A DNA stretch of 64,000 bases, taken from NCBI GenBank assembly GCA_015680905.1, contig CM027380.1, forward strand, positions 37,254,001 through 37,318,000, given 5' to 3'. This document shows positions 10,563 to 22,944 of the stretch, piece after piece. This DNA comes from Coptis chinensis (taxonomy: Eukaryota; Streptophyta; Magnoliopsida; Ranunculales; Ranunculaceae). Under the pieces are notes generated by a model. That model had not been told where the DNA came from and ran no database searches. It saw nothing but the letters and a program-made list of their open reading frames with translations. Made by a program: the position numbers and the translations under genes. How positions within the stretch are numbered: position 1 is the first letter of the stretch; every line of letters begins with the position of its first letter.

Positions 10563-11460
10563 CTAATGGTAAGATGCTACTCTGAGCGCTGCCAAGTCAT
10601 GGCATTCTTCCAGCAAGTCGACCTCTCTAACAAGGACGGAGTCATTGTGTCCAGACTCGATGAGTTCTGACCGAGTCGTAGTGACTGTTAGTTCGGTGGG
10701 AATAATGGCCTCCGTGCCATAGCATAAGGAGAATGGCGACTCGTCTGTGCTAGAGCGAGCTGTAGTGTGGCGGGCCCACAAAATGTTTTCTAACTGATTT
10801 GGCCATTGGTTCTTATTCTTTTCAATCTTTTTCTTTAGATTTTCCATAATTGCCTTGTTGCTAGCTTCTGCTTGGCCATTGCTTTGAACATACTAGGGGG
10901 TGGAAAATGCATGAACGATTTTCCACTTGGGCAGAAACTCCTTAACTATTTTTCCTTTGAACTGGGAACCGTTGTCCATCACCAGTGTGTGGCAAGCTAA
11001 ATCTGGTGATGATGTGTGTCTAGATGAAGTTTTAGACGTGTGATTCCTTGACATGAGCTAAGGGGATTGCTTCGACCCACTTAGTGAAGTAATCAGTTGC
11101 AGCCAAGACGAACTAGAAACCTGTGCTCTTTTATGGGATGAACGGTCCCATGATGTCCAAGCCCCACATGTGAAATGGCCAAGGGCTTACAATATTGATT
11201 AACTCGTGAGCTGGTTGGACGATATTGTGGCCAAAGGTCTGGCATTTGATGCACTTGAGCACATACTTTTTGGCATCGACTTGCATTCTTGGCCAGAAGT
11301 ACCCCTGGGAGATCGCTTTGTGAGCCAAAGAGCAACCTCCAGCATGGTTCCCGCATTCGCCCTCATGAATTTCTCCAAAAATCAATTGACCTTGTTCTGG
11401 GCTTATGCACCTCAAGTGAGGGCCGCCAGCAGATTTTCGGAACAATTTGTTGTTAATTAG
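10563..11460 (-). pseudogene. Tat integrase region
   Basis: Minus-strand fragments include the zinc-binding N-terminal part (HEGECGNHAGG, then KCIKCQTF, an H..H..C..C arrangement near 11260-11400) and PWPFHMWGLDIMGPF leading into the catalytic core. The C-terminal part near 10563-10847 reads LENILWARHTTARSSTDESP and FSLCYGTEAIIPTEL, the usual gypsy integrase tail. It inserts the cDNA into the host genome. It looks broken; no intact integrase is present. Confidence 0.85.
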
Positions 11461-11639
11461 GCAATAACGACGTGCCTGATATGGAATTTGTTTGGCTTTG
11501 GTACGCTATTCTAGTAGTGTACCATGCTGGATGTATTCTATGATGGGTTGCATCCATATGTGACTCATCTGATCGTCAGAGGCAAAGGTCGTTGATCTCT
11601 AGGACATGTTCGACTTGGTAGGCAGGTCGGTCAATTACT

Positions 11640-13420
11640 TCAATGAGTAACTGTTTAGGGGCGCAGTTCGGTGTTTGAGTAGCTAGGTAAGCTAAACTGT
11701 CTGCGTGACGGTTGTCGTCACGCAAAAAGTTGTGTATGGTGGCTTTCTTGAAAGAAGGAAGTAATTGATAAACAACTTGAAGGTATTTAGTAAGGTTACC
11801 TTCATGGGTAGTGTACCATTTAACAATCTGGCGAACAACCAGTTGCGAGTCACTAAAGACTTGAAGTTCTTGTACACCGAGTTATAGCGCCATTTTAAGC
11901 CCCATGATTAGTGCTTCGTACTCCGTCTCATTGTTGGAGGTCGCAAAATCGATGCAAGCTAACTTCTCCATCATAGTTCCATCCGAAAACATTAAGATGA
12001 CTCTGATTCCACTTCCTCCAGGGTTTCTAGATCCATCCACAAAGAGAGACCAAATAGACTTGTCTTGTTTCTTCGTGGATGGGATATCTGTTTCTGGTTC
12101 CCAATTTAGGTCGTCGACAGGAAAATCTGCTAGAAAATTTGCAACAACCTGCCCTTTCTGAGAGGTTCGTGGGATGAACTCAATGTGATGTTCCCCGAGT
12201 TCTTCAGCCCATACTGCCATGTGAGTTATCTTATTCTCCTTGAGAAGGATCTTCTTTAACGGGAGGTCGGTGAGTACTTTAATTAGATGTGCTTGAAAGT
12301 AAGGCTTGAACTTCCTTGCAGAATATAACAAAGCGAATACTGCTCTTTCAATGTAAGAGTAGTTCTTTTCAGCTGGAGTTAGCATCTTACTTGTAAAGTA
12401 GATCGGTTTCTCTGAGTTGTTGTCTTCTTTGAAGAGAACCGAACTGATAGCAAAGTTTGACACTGCTAGATAAAGCCCCAGTGTTTCCCCATCTGTTAGC
12501 TTTGCTAGGACGGGAGGTGTTGTCAGATACTCTTTGAATGTGGAGAACGCTTGGTGGCACTGGTCATTCCACGAGAACTGCTTACCTTTTTTAAGAAGTT
12601 GCAGGAATGGTCGGCATTTGTCTGACGCCCTTAATATGAATAGGTTGAGTGCTGCAACCATTCCTGATAGCTTTTGTATTTGCTTCTTTGTCTTTGGATC
12701 GGGCATGTCCAAGAACGCTCGGATTTGGTCTGGGTTAGCCTCGATCCCGCGCTGTGATACTTGGTACCCCAGAAACTTTTCGGAGGACGCTCCGAAAAGG
12801 CATTTTTCTGGATTCAACTTCATCCAAGTTCTGCGTAACCTGGAGAACGCTTGCTCAAGGTGAGTGAGGTGGTCACCTGCTTTCTTGCTCTTGATAACCA
12901 TGTCGTCGATATCGACTTCCATGGTATCACCTAACATGTCCTGGAACATGTCAGTGACCAGCCGTTGATAAGTCACTCCAGCATTCTTGAGGCCGAACGG
13001 GAGGACGTTGTAGCAGTAGATTCCTTGTTCAATGATGAACAACGTCTTCTCTTGATCTTCTTCACCGAGTGGTATCTGGTTGTACCCACTGTATGCATCC
13101 ATAAAGGACTGGAGCTCGTGGCCACAGGTCTGGTCCACAAGTCGGTCAATTCTAGGTAAAGGAAAGCTATCTTTTGGTGTTTCTTGGTTGACATTGGTGA
13201 AGTTAATGCAAAGGTGAACTATGTCATTCTTCTTTGGAATTGCTACTATGTTAGCTATCCAGTCGGGATAATCGACCTTTCGGATGAAACCGACTTGTTT
13301 AAGCTTGTCGACCTCATCATTTATTGCTTTTTGAAACCTCAGTGATAATCTCCTAGGTCGCTGTCAAACTGGTCTAGCATTAGGGCTGACATTTAATCTA
13401 TGACAGTCAACACTAGGATC
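11640..13420 (-). pseudogene. Tat reverse transcriptase, RNase H and second (archaeal-type) RNase H region
   Basis: Contains the RT palm motifs FMDAYSGYNQIPLGEEDQEK and LPFGLKNAGVTYQRLV, a VDIDDMVIKS stretch where gypsy elements carry the YxDD active site, and KCLFGASSEKFLGYQVSQRG. The first RNase H has YFTSKMLTPAEKNYSYIERA. The second has SLFVDGSRNPGGSGI and TSNNETEYEALIMGLKMAL. Two RNase H domains in this order diagnose the Tat lineage. The longest open stretch is 418 residues (11882-13138). The region as a whole looks broken. Confidence 0.9.
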
Positions 13421-14038
13421 GATACCAGACACATCGATATATGACCAAGCAAAAACATCTTTATTCATTGATAAAAAGTTTACTAGCTGGGCCTTAAGTG
13501 TAGGGTCAAGGTTAGCCCCTACATAGACGAACTTGGGATCGTCCTCGGTTCCTAAGTTTACTCGCTCCTTTTCTGCAGGCTGGGATGCTGCTCTTGACGA
13601 TGATGCGTCCTCAGGGGGATTGATCTCTAATGGTGCTTTATCGTTCTGAGGAATGGAGGTCTTGGTGGCAGGAGCAGGAGCAACCTCTGTGGTTATGACA
13701 ACAGGGGTTGACGCGACCTCTATGGTCATGACAACAGGGGCTGGAGTGATCTCTGGAATCTGTATCGGTTAACTAACACATACTAGGGCGACCTTTGGGG
13801 TCTTGACTGGTGGAGTAACAATCACTGGCGAAGTGACCTCCCGGGTCGGTGGAATATCAACCTGAAGCAACCTCCGGGATCCCCGACAGCATCTAATAAC
13901 ATTTTTGCTAGAGCCCCAACGTCTTTGCTTTGGTGCTTTGGTCATGACCTCAGCGACCATATCTTTAGCTATTGTGTAGCTGGTGGGCTCGTTCCTAGTA
14001 CTGATAGGTGGGTCAATGGTCTTGTTCGCTGATAGAAT

Positions 14039-14635
14039 CTAGTTATAATAATAAGCCTCGAGATGATTGCTTCGAAGCTCCATCATACCCCTAGGGCCGG
14101 GAAAGCAGAGTACTTGATGCAGTGTTGACGGTATAGCCTGCATTTGGTGAATCCCTCGTCGTCCTAAGATGGCGTTGTAGGACGATTTGATGTCTAGAAC
14201 GCTGAAACGCGTATTGAAGTTGACTTTGTCCTCTCTGGATCCCACAGAGACTGGGAGTATGATGTCACCAATTGGGTCGGCTCTAGAGTCGTTGAACCTG
14301 TAGAGAGGAGCGATTTGGTCTATGAAGACCAACTTGGGCAAGTTCATTTCTTGAATGGTATGGTAGAACAAAATGTCACATGAACTACCAGGATCTATCA
14401 GAACACGCTTGACTGTCCTGTCACTGATTTTGACATGGACTACTAGTGCATCATTGTGAGGGAGGCAAACTTTGTTCAGGTCAGCCTCAGTGAAAGTTAT
14501 ATCACCTGAGCTGCGACCTAAACTTCGTGGGGCAGGTGCGACCTGTGAAGAAAAGTGAAAGACTTTTTGAAGGGCGCCTACGCGCCTTCTTTTTTCTCTG
14601 GAAGATGTAACGGAATCATCTGGAAAAGTGATCAT
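14039..14635 (-). pseudogene. Tat protease region
   Basis: Contains ALVVHVKISDRTVKRVLIDP followed by GSSCDILFYHTI, a retropepsin-like DPGSS site (gypsy DTGSS type), and YNAILGRRGIHQMQAIPST, typical of the Tat/Athila protease-RT linker. It lies between gag and RT as expected and belongs to a broken element. Confidence 0.8.
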
Positions 14636-14671
14636 ATGAATGGTTCTGTCATTATCACGATCTGACGAGTG

Positions 14672-15951
14672 TTAACGGCACTCGTGGAGGGAACGGTCTT
14701 TGGGATGTCCTCTGCTACGGGAGCGAGCTTGAACATTTTGGCGATCATGGCGAGGTGGAGATCTACTGCGCACCATGCGGGCCATAAGTTTATGGCACAG
14801 ATCGCCATCAGCGATGTTGCTGTACTGCTTGATATGTCTTGATTCGATGAGGTCTTGCAGGTAATGCTTGAGCCCCCAGTACGCATCAGTCTCATGATAT
14901 TTGGCTTGGTGAAAAGCACAGTAAGGCTTGCCAGGTCGATCTTCTGGCTGTTGTACATCAGGTCGGTAATATGCATTTTTTTTTATCTTATCCAGTATGT
15001 AACTAGGAGATCGTGTAAGAACAGCGAACTCGCGGTTATTGTTTGTTTTGTTCCCCGACTTCTGTTCTTGCTGTCTGGGTTGCTTTTTTGAAGCTGGGGG
15101 ATCATCAGATATCGCGGCCACTTCTTCTTCTGATAGGCCTTGATGCCTCAGCCCTTCCTGTAGCTTAATGTATTTGTTAACACGAGCGTACAGCTCGGAT
15201 AATGTTTCTAGTCGTTCCTTCATTAGCAATCTGGAGAGTTCTGTGTTGCACACGCGACAGACATTGGAGAATGTCAGTGTGGCAAAGGACTCTTTGAGGC
15301 CGCCTTCCATGCATAACAATTAAGCTTTGAACCGACCTAGGAATTGGCGAATGGTTTCATCTTTGCCAAATGAGAACTGGAAGAGTAAATCAAGATCCGT
15401 TTTTTACGGCTATTGTGGACGTACTAACTAGCAAATAGATCGGTGAGTTGCTCGAAGTTCTTTATCGAGTCTGGCTTGAGTGAAAAAAACCAATCGAGCG
15501 CTCCATCTTTGAGACTAGCAAGAAACAAACGATAATGAAGATGATTAAACTCTGGTGCACTATAGAGTGCAAGGCTTTGGATGTAGCGAGCCACGTGCTG
15601 ACCAGGATACGTGCTGCTATCGTACATTAAAAAATGCAGTTGGATGAAATCTAGAGGAGAAACTCTACTAAGTACCTCAGCAGCGAACGAAGATGCGTGA
15701 TATGTCTTCAGCATCTTTTGAACGATATGTGTGGCATCTTTCTTAACTGCACTTTGGTCGATCCTTTGTGACAGTTCGTTAATCTGTTGATTAACCTCGT
15801 TGATGTCGTCCTCTACTAAGGCACCTGGTGGATTTTGCGTGTCCACTTGCGCGCGTAGCGTAACATTCTCCTGCCTGAGCAGGGTGATTTCCTCGTTCAT
15901 CGTACCTAATTGACCTGCTAGACTCTGGATTTGAGCTTCGAGGCTTTCCAT
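14672..15951 (-). pseudogene. Tat gag region
   Basis: Starts MESLEAQIQSLAGQLGTMNE, a coiled-coil N-terminus close to the PBS. It continues with the plant gag signature QSLALYSAPEFNHLHYRLFL and LKDGALDWFFSLKPDSI, then the linker LYARVNKYIKLQEGLRHQ and GKPYCAFHQAKYHETDAYW. The last stretch is the C..H..H pattern often found late in Tat gag. Residues near the end are rich in R/S/H, consistent with nucleic-acid binding. It looks broken. Confidence 0.8.
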
Positions 15952-15980
15952 GCTTCGTGGGGTTGATGATTTTTCTCGAG

Positions 15981-15997
15981 ACCACAGACGGCGCCAA
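15981..15997 (-). promoter_or_regulatory. Primer-binding site of the Tat element
   Basis: Directly inside the 5' LTR. On the minus strand it reads TTGGCGCCGTCTGTGGT, a TGGCGCCG-type PBS shared by many plant Tat elements. The exact tRNA was not assigned. Confidence 0.7.
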
Positions 15998-16561
15998 TGT
16001 AAATGAACATTTTGGTCTCCTTTTACAAACAAGGTAAAGATGAGAAGAGGATTGGATATAGGAAAAACCGAGTTCGTTGATGAGCGAACTGCCTACGTAT
16101 CTATCTCTCGACTCTGAGGGGAGAGAAAAATCAGGTCTCACGTAGTTCATGTAGGTGGTATTTATAGCTAAAAGGCATGGAGATCTGGGAGACACGTGTT
16201 TTTACATGTACAGATGTGTGGGTGAGATTAAGGTTGAGTGTTAGGTTGGTTTTGGTAAGAACTTTGTGATAATTGGGAGTGGTTGTAGTAGTTCATATAT
16301 TACGGTGATTGGAAGTACAGGTATGGTCCTGGTAATGATTGCATTTGGATAAGGTATGGTGTCACCAGAAGAAGTATTCTTCTTGAGGTCGTCTGATCGA
16401 CCTGTGTTTCCCTGGAGCGAGCTGAATTAAACCACCTACATGAGGCGAGTTGCTTATGAAGCGAGCTTGGAGGTCGATGACCTGAGGTTGATAAGGTCTT
16501 TGCTTTGCTTATACTGGACGCGTGCTCGATATTCGTTGCGTGTGAATATTGGTCCCTTACA
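15998..16561 (-). repeat. 5' LTR of the Tat element (right copy), 564 bp
   Basis: Begins TGTAAATGAACATTTTGG and ends CCCTTACA on the plus strand, next to the target duplication CTGGC. It matches the left copy at about 93-94% by eye. Confidence 0.9.
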
Positions 16562-16715
16562 CTGGCTATAGCCCCCACTAACTTTGTTATAAAAAAAATT
16601 TAATAGTGTTAACTATTCCTAATTTATACCTCCAAAAAAGTCAAAAACAAAAAAAGTAGTAGTGTGAATTAGTGCTAGTAGCCCTCCCTAGTGGAGAATC
16701 CTGCATCCGCCCCTG

Positions 16716-17030
16716 CATTCAAAGGAAGAGTTGCCGTGAGATTGGATGATTCAGGTGAGGAGTATTCGCGAGCTGCACACGAATACTTCTCTCTTGTTTT
16801 TGTTGAGGCTAAGTTTAATGGTTTTGTAATTCTCATCCTCAAAACCTCAAAACACAGTTATATGATGACGAGGGATAGAAATGTGTCCAATGGTCATCAA
16901 CTTTCTGCACCCAAGAACTCAAGAATCAAAGTAATCAATAGGTTCATTATAGTAATAATACAGTTATTGTTTTAATCAACATCTAGGGTGAGCCAGGGCA
17001 TACCCTCAACCCCCCCCTCGCTCCGCCATT
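16716..17030. other. No gene recognised beside the split MITE
   Basis: Sequence between the split MITE and the copia-like LTR candidate. A short open frame (16691-16975) starts inside the MITE end and has no recognisable domain. The last 35 bp (CCCTCGCTCCGCCATTG, ending near 17030) resembles a hAT-type terminus with no partner. Confidence 0.4.
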
Positions 17031-17900
17031 GTTGTACAACAAAACAAAATTAAGTATCGCATAACGAAAACGTGGTGCGGAAGTCCGACCTTAGTATATT
17101 GTAGAAAAGAAGTGTTTTAGTTATTTTATGAGCATATATGTATCTAAGTGTGCTGAGTTCAAAGAACTATAGTTTCGGAGTTCACTGATATTGAAGTGAT
17201 AGTGTAATGCTGTAATGTGCAAACTGTTGAGAAGCAAGACCCAGAATGAGAAGCTAAGTCGGCCAGACTTGGTCGATGTAGAGTTTGGTTATGGTGGTCT
17301 TTGGATGCTAACTGAATTTTGTCGATATTTCACTAACTTGTTGAAATAGTCTGTAATTTAACGAAATTTTGCTGAACATTTGCACCTATAAAATGGAAAT
17401 TGTCAATAGGTTGTATGGAAGAGTGAAACATATTTGGTTGCTAGGGTTTGAGATTTTGTGCCTCTCTTGAGAGAGATTTGGAAGAAGAAAAACTTGAATA
17501 TTTTCTTAATTTGTTTATGTCCAAATTCTTTGGTATTTGTCTGCACTATTGGATAATTGTAAATGAGAGAACATTTGTTGTGAAGAGAAAAAGAGAGTTA
17601 CAAGTTTTCTTTTATAAATTTTGGGGATTCCTTATAATCAAGTTAAGTGGTTTATTGTACTATTGTGATTTTTCTCTCTAGTGGAAACTTCTCTATTTGG
17701 TTGTGGAAATAGACTAAACTTGCTGAACCACCTAAATCTTTGTGTCTCTTCTCTTGTTGGTTTGCTATTGAATTGGTAAGTAGTTTATATTGTTTACTAC
17801 TTGTATTAGGTGTTATTTAGTTATTTTTCATACACCGTTGTTGTGGGTTATTAATTCTACCGCTTTGGTTATTAGTTACGAACCATTTATTTGTGTAGCG
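17031..17900 (+). repeat. Possible solo LTR of copia type
   Basis: It has the anatomy of a plant copia LTR: a TATA-like TATAAAA at 17387-17393 and, further on, CTCTAGTGGAAACTTCTC then AATAGACTAAACTTGCTGAA and CCACCTAAATCTTTGTGT. These resemble the R/U5 wording of Tork-like copia LTRs. The ends and target duplication were not found, and no internal region follows, so it may be a decayed solo LTR. The alternative is unrelated AT-rich promoter-like sequence. Confidence 0.35.
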
Positions 17901-18284
17901 GAGTAATAGTTTTTCTTTTTGATTGTTACTTATTCTTAACCACCGTCTCAGGCCATAGAACTAATTAGTTCTTCAAGTGGGAATATTAATGTCGATGATG
18001 ATTCTGATGATATAGATTGAGGTGGGTTTGAGATGTTGGATTGTGATGATAAGGTGGCGTGGTGGTGCTGGAGGCAGAAGCTTGGTTTGATTGGTTGGGT
18101 TTCATTTTTTGTTTGTCCGGTGAAGAAGTCTTCAGTACACTAAAGTGATAAAAAAAAATTTCTCAGTAAGCAAAATTTTTGTATTGAAGAAAAGTGGGGG
18201 GAGAGTACCTAAGTACAGGGGATACTTTCAGCCTACACATCATTGTAGCACTATAAAAAAATAACAAAACCTATAATAAACATA
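17901..18284. other. No gene recognised; short exon-like frame
   Basis: An AG-preceded open stretch at about 17953-18019 reads AIELISSSSGNINVDDDSDD then ID and a stop. It resembles acidic C-termini of some transposases but is too short to assign. Confidence 0.3.
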
Positions 18285-21194
18285 TTCTGTGTCATGCTCC
18301 AAATTTTCAAACAATTGAATATTTCCATATTCAACCATCTAAAATATCAGGGCGTGAGTGGGTGACTCATAGAAATCCAAACTAGAACTAAAATATAAAA
18401 CAGCTAATAAATATCACATTCTAAAACAAACAGTAGAATTTCATCAGTATTTTCAACATTTCGTAAATTTAAAACCTGTCATAAATCCTGAAAATCAAAT
18501 AAAACTACACCCAACTACCAAAAGATATACTAATTCGTAGAACCAGCTACTTAACCATATCGACCTGTGCCACAAGTAATCAATCCTCGAATCAAAATAA
18601 AACAATAAATATACAAACAATATCCCAGAAATCCTAATACATGTCTTATATAATACAAACTAACATACATACATCCCCATGTTACCAAGACAACCTAAAA
18701 AAAATTACATATATACATCACTTCCTCCACACTACTTACACATAAAACCCCATCTTCCAAAACCAAAGAGCTCAAATACAATACAACTTCTGCATAAAAC
18801 AAATAAAACTAATCTAATACAATACCTTCCATCCACTATTAGGTCTCCCGCAGCTGCTCTCCATCTACGTTCCAACCCGGAACACACCCCAATGCAAAAA
18901 ACATATTACGGGGTCAACATGAAGTTGGTGTGAGTGATTCGAGTGATTCAGGGATAAGGTAGGTAGTTCCTCACTCTGAGGCATTTTAGTTCATTAATCC
19001 CCTTAGCGTAATAGTTAGAGTAAAATATATGCAGTTATACAAAATAACTACATTTAACTTTTATTTTTTTTACCTTTACCCAAGTGTTAGTTTCAAAGGG
19101 TAGACATTCCCTTGCATAAAAAGTTAGTAGAGACTACCCTCCCAACTAGTCCAAACAAGCAAATAGAACTAATACTTGAGGCATTTACAACATAACTATA
19201 TCACCAAGCCATATATTTTATTGATAATATTAGAAACAAACATCCCTAGCCACGACCACGATAGTCACTTCTACACACTACTGTGACTAACACATATATC
19301 CATCTGTGTCTCATCGCATAACCAGCATCCGCTCTCAGTAATAGGCAACCATCTCAGTCGGAATATCGACTCAGGCTCATAGAACGCTGAGAGAGCTGGA
19401 TCTATGCGTTTGCACACTATATATCATATCTCTCGCCTACTCTTGAGGTCGAGGTTTAAAACAACCACTCTTGGGCTAACGGGCTATACCTATAACCTAT
19501 CCACCTTGGTGATTAGCTAAATTTTTTTTCTAACACCTTGATCTTAACAAGGAATTTTATCTTGCATTCTCATTAATGGAAAGCCCAATATATAAATACA
19601 ATATCAAGACCAAGAGTCGTGGTGGACTAGGGACAACACATAAGCATACAATATTTCTTATAAGTTATCTAAAAACTTGTGTAACAAGAGTTTTCAACTT
19701 ATATGTTAATGCTAGGCAAACCACCTATAATTAAAATATTTGAGAACCAAAGATAGTATCATATCAATAATAAAATGAAACCAAATACCAATGACTTTAC
19801 AAGCCTCTTCAGGGTATATCTCATAATACCCCTTTACTAATCTCAATACATCATTCATTCGGGTATACCATTAAATACCCATTTATTAATATCCAAAGTT
19901 ATGAATTAACACAAGCTTATCGTAAAGCTTAAATGAATGTTTCCATACTTAAACCCCTTTCTATATGATGGCACTATGTAGTACTATTAGTCTTTAGTAA
20001 CAAGTTAAATAAAATCTTAATATCCACATATCCAAAACCATATATTTTTAGTTCTATACCTATACTTTATAGAACTTCGAAAATGCATTCTAACCATCAA
20101 ATTATTCGATAACCCCCAAATCTTTAGGGATTCAAGAAATACACTAATCCAAGTAAAATTTTAACAGATAAATAAAAGCAAGAATCTACTCACCTTCATC
20201 AAAAGAATGAAGTTCTGCAGTGGAAACATTCCAACCATCCCAACAGTCCCCTATAATAACTTGTATCCGAAATATAACACTCCAATATCATTACTTTATA
20301 AACCATAAAAAGGAACAATATACTCCACTAATAATACACGTCAAAAGTTAAAATATACATTTTTATGTATATCCATAAACGTACAATACATACTCAAAGT
20401 TCACAATTCAAGTTATAGTTTATCAACGCACTCAACATCTCAACATTTTAAACAGGTCATACAAGTACTAAAAAGTAAAAACATTCTCTTTTCATAAATC
20501 TATTAAATAAAATAAATACATTACCCACCAAAACAAAACCCCAAATTCTAAAATTTTAATTACGCATATGCTAATCCCTTCTTGAAATTAATTAAAATTT
20601 CACGAAAGAATTCACTCACCTTAATCGAATCCCACTTTGTAAGCTTTGTCATCACCCTTGTAGATTACTTAATATACATGCTAAAACATACTCCTCATAT
20701 CACCAATATCAAATTCAATAAACCCATAGCCAAAATTCACATTTCGGGTTCATTAATAAACTTAGAAACTCAATTTAGAAATCAAACCTCATATTTTACC
20801 CTTAAACAACAAATACCCAATAAATTTTAACAACAATCCACATTATAGTGCTACAAAACTAGTACAGGGCTATAGTGTCACAGTGCCCCTACAGAGCTAC
20901 AGTAGTACAAATAACCACTTAAATAAAATCTTAATAATAACACAACAAAATCATATCATTAAAGTTCAACTTTAAAATAAAATTTCAATTTCACTACTAG
21001 TACCGAATTGTGTCGAATTCTACAATCATATAATTTCTAGGTTTTAAACAAACTATCAATCCAATTATATTTTAAGCAAACAAAAATTTAGAATCAACTA
21101 CTTTGTTTGTTAGAAGATTGAAAACTGTCGCGCGCTGAAATTGAACTTCAAAAACCCAAACCAAAACCCTCATCGCGATAGCGCTAGAACGATA

Positions 21195-21440
21195 CCACAT
21201 TTTTCTCTCCCTTTCCCTCTCTCTTTCTCTCCTAGACGTCACCTCTCACTCCCTCTCAACTTTTTGTATTTTCTTTATTTATTTCATTTTCTTCTCTCTC
21301 TCTCCTCCCCTCATCTCTCCCCCTCTCTTTTTCTTTTTCTTTATTTTCTTCTTTCCTCTTCTCTCTCGCTTATTCCCCCAACCCCCTTTTCTTTGGTTCT
21401 GTTTTTCTCTTTCTGCTCGTCCCTTTCTTTGTTTTCATTC
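21195..21440. repeat. CT-rich low-complexity tract
   Basis: Long run of CTCTCT/TTTCTC/CCCTC words in the chromovirus-type LTR. Pyrimidine-rich leader-like tracts are common downstream of the LTR transcription start. The Ser/Leu/Phe-rich open frame through it (21141-21455) is a composition artefact. Confidence 0.8.
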
Positions 21441-21464
21441 TTTCATTTTTTTTAACAAAGGCCC

Positions 21465-22780
21465 ATGTCCGAAATACAGAGAACGGGCAATAGGACAATT
21501 TTGAGTTCAAAAAACGGGCCATAGGACAAAATTGGGTTTTAATTTAGCTTCAAGTTTGGTTCCGCAAATAATTAAGGCTCCAGGACAAACCAGGTTGACC
21601 ACTGCTGAAAGACGATATTATTTTTATTTAAGTTTTTATGAGTTAAATCAAAATCAAAATATTGTGGCTATTGGGGAAAACTCTCACGTGACTTTTCAAG
21701 TACACTCACATTTTATGTTAGGACTAACATGAAAATTTTACTTTATTTCATATTGTATACATGCATAGTAGTGTTTGCATGTTTGTTGAACATATGGATA
21801 TTGGTGTGTGCATGTGTGGTAGTAGTATTTACATGTTTGTTACACACATGCATAATGGTGTGTGCATGTGTGGTATACACATGCATAGTAGTGTTTGCAT
21901 GTTTGTTATGCACATGTATACACATATATACTGTTTGCATATATATTATACATATGCATAATGATGTTTGCATGTGTGCTATACACATGTATAATGGTGT
22001 GTGCATGTTAGTATACACATGCATAGTGGTGTTTGCATATGTGTTGTACACATGCAATGATGTGTACATGTGTGTTGTACACATGCATAGTGGTATTTGC
22101 ATGTGTATCAGACTACTGCTCCAAACTTAAAAATATCATCGACGATAACAATATCAAAATCGAGATAAATCACACAATTGATTAACACAAGATTCGAGAT
22201 TGTTTGTCGAACCGGTGCCGAAATCGACCCAATTATTTTTCAATTATCAATAATCTAGAATTGAAAAATGAGAAGAGTGTTTGTCATAAGAGAATAAGAT
22301 GTTTTCTTATAGCTTAAATCACTAATCACAACACACAAATCAACTAACTTAAAGATGGAAACAACTAGATCTCAAAAAAATTTACAAGTTTCTAGTTGGA
22401 GTTTTTTTTTGTTAGATGGAGAAGAAAATAAATGTTTTCTCATATCTTAAATCACTAATCACAAGTTCACAACACACAAATCAACTAGCTCAAAGATGGA
22501 AACAATTAGATCTCAAAAGTATTTGACAAGTTTGTAGTTTAGGTTTTTTTTGCTAAATAGAGAAGAAGGTTATAATTGGTATTAACAAAAAATAACTTGC
22601 TGACGTCAGCCCGAAAATGTTCTTATAGCGAAATTTTTAGTGATAGATGTTGATGTTAGCCCTTTTTTGTCCTAAAACCGTAATTATTGGTCAACCATAC
22701 CTAAAACCGAAATTATTGGTCAATTTATGTGTTTGGGCTTAAATTTGTGTTTTGAGTTTTAATTTGGCAAGGACAGTTTT
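21465..22780. repeat. Repeat unit copy 1 with minisatellite
   Basis: Starts near TACAGAGAACGGGCAATAGG, passes through the CATGCATA minisatellite (21753-22110) and a conserved block beginning AACTTAAAAATATCATCGA. It ends in a block containing TTTTTTGTCCTAAAACCGTA and TTTGGGCTTAAATTTGTGTT. The same order recurs in copy 2 (22880-24445), so a unit of roughly 1.3 kb is tandemly duplicated. The left end (CATAGGACAAAATTGGG) and the right end of copy 2 (reverse complement TTAGGACCACAAAATTAGGC) look weakly inverted, which would suit a DNA transposon. The class is not established. Confidence 0.55.
21753..22110. repeat. CATGCATA-type minisatellite, copy 1
   Basis: Degenerate repeats built on ACACATGCATAATGGTGTG and TGCATGTTTGTTRYACACATG, about 60 bp per double unit. 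Open frames on both strands are an effect of the repeat and not genes. Confidence 0.8.
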
Positions 22781-22944
22781 TGTTCAATGACATTTTTGCC
22801 CTCCACTTGATGATTTTGGGTAAAAACATGTCTCCACTTTGTTTGACCATTTTTTTTTCTTTCTTTCTTTATTCATCTCCCTCCACCAATTTTTGGGAAT
22901 CAGATTTAATTACAGAGAATGGACGATTCATATTTTAGCAACGA

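Larger units (their letters stand above)
3377..16561 (-). mobile_element. Ty3/gypsy Tat-lineage LTR retrotransposon fossil with antisense genes
   Basis: Element of about 13.2 kb on the minus strand, bounded by TG..CA LTR ends and a perfect 5-bp target duplication CTGGC (3372-3376 and 16562-16566). Order along the minus strand: LTR, PBS, gag, protease, reverse transcriptase, RNase H, a second archaeal-type RNase H, integrase, a tandem-repeat array, two genes in antisense, LTR. Dual RNase H and extra material between integrase and the 3' LTR mark the Tat lineage (Tat, Grande, Ogre). Antisense genes there are known in Grande-like members. By eye the LTRs differ at roughly 36 of about 550 aligned positions, implying a few million years at usual plant rates. 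The element is broken, with several breaks across gag and pol. Confidence 0.88.
3344..16715. mobile_element. Small hAT-like MITE split by the Tat element
   Basis: Left terminus CAGGGGCAAATCTAGGA at 3344; right terminus, reverse-complemented, CAGGGGCGGATGCAGGA ending at 16715. With the 13.2-kb Tat insertion and its duplicated CTGGC removed, the MITE is only about 185 bp (3344-3376 plus 16567-16715). The TIR type CAGGGGCGGA is common in short plant hAT-like elements. Flanking 8-mers AGTTCAAG and CATTCAAA match at five of eight positions, so the target duplication is decayed or misplaced. The family is inferred from the ends alone. Confidence 0.55.

Noticed and set aside
11904-12863. Plus-strand open frames opposite the Tat pol region
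   Set aside because: Shadows of the reverse transcriptase/RNase H coding strand; no own domain.
16990-17034. hAT-like terminus (reverse complement CAATGGCGGAGCGAGGGG)
   Set aside because: No partner terminus or target duplication was found within reach.
17953-18019. Acidic exon-like stretch resembling a transposase C-terminus
   Set aside because: Too short (about 22 codons) with no upstream domain; could be chance.
21141-21455. 104-codon frame rich in Ser, Leu and Phe
   Set aside because: Lies in a CT-rich low-complexity tract of an LTR; no protein-like composition beyond that.
21729-22130. Open frames on both strands through 21729-22130, rich in Cys/Val/His/Met
   Set aside because: They are produced by the CATGCATA minisatellite, whose period keeps several frames open.
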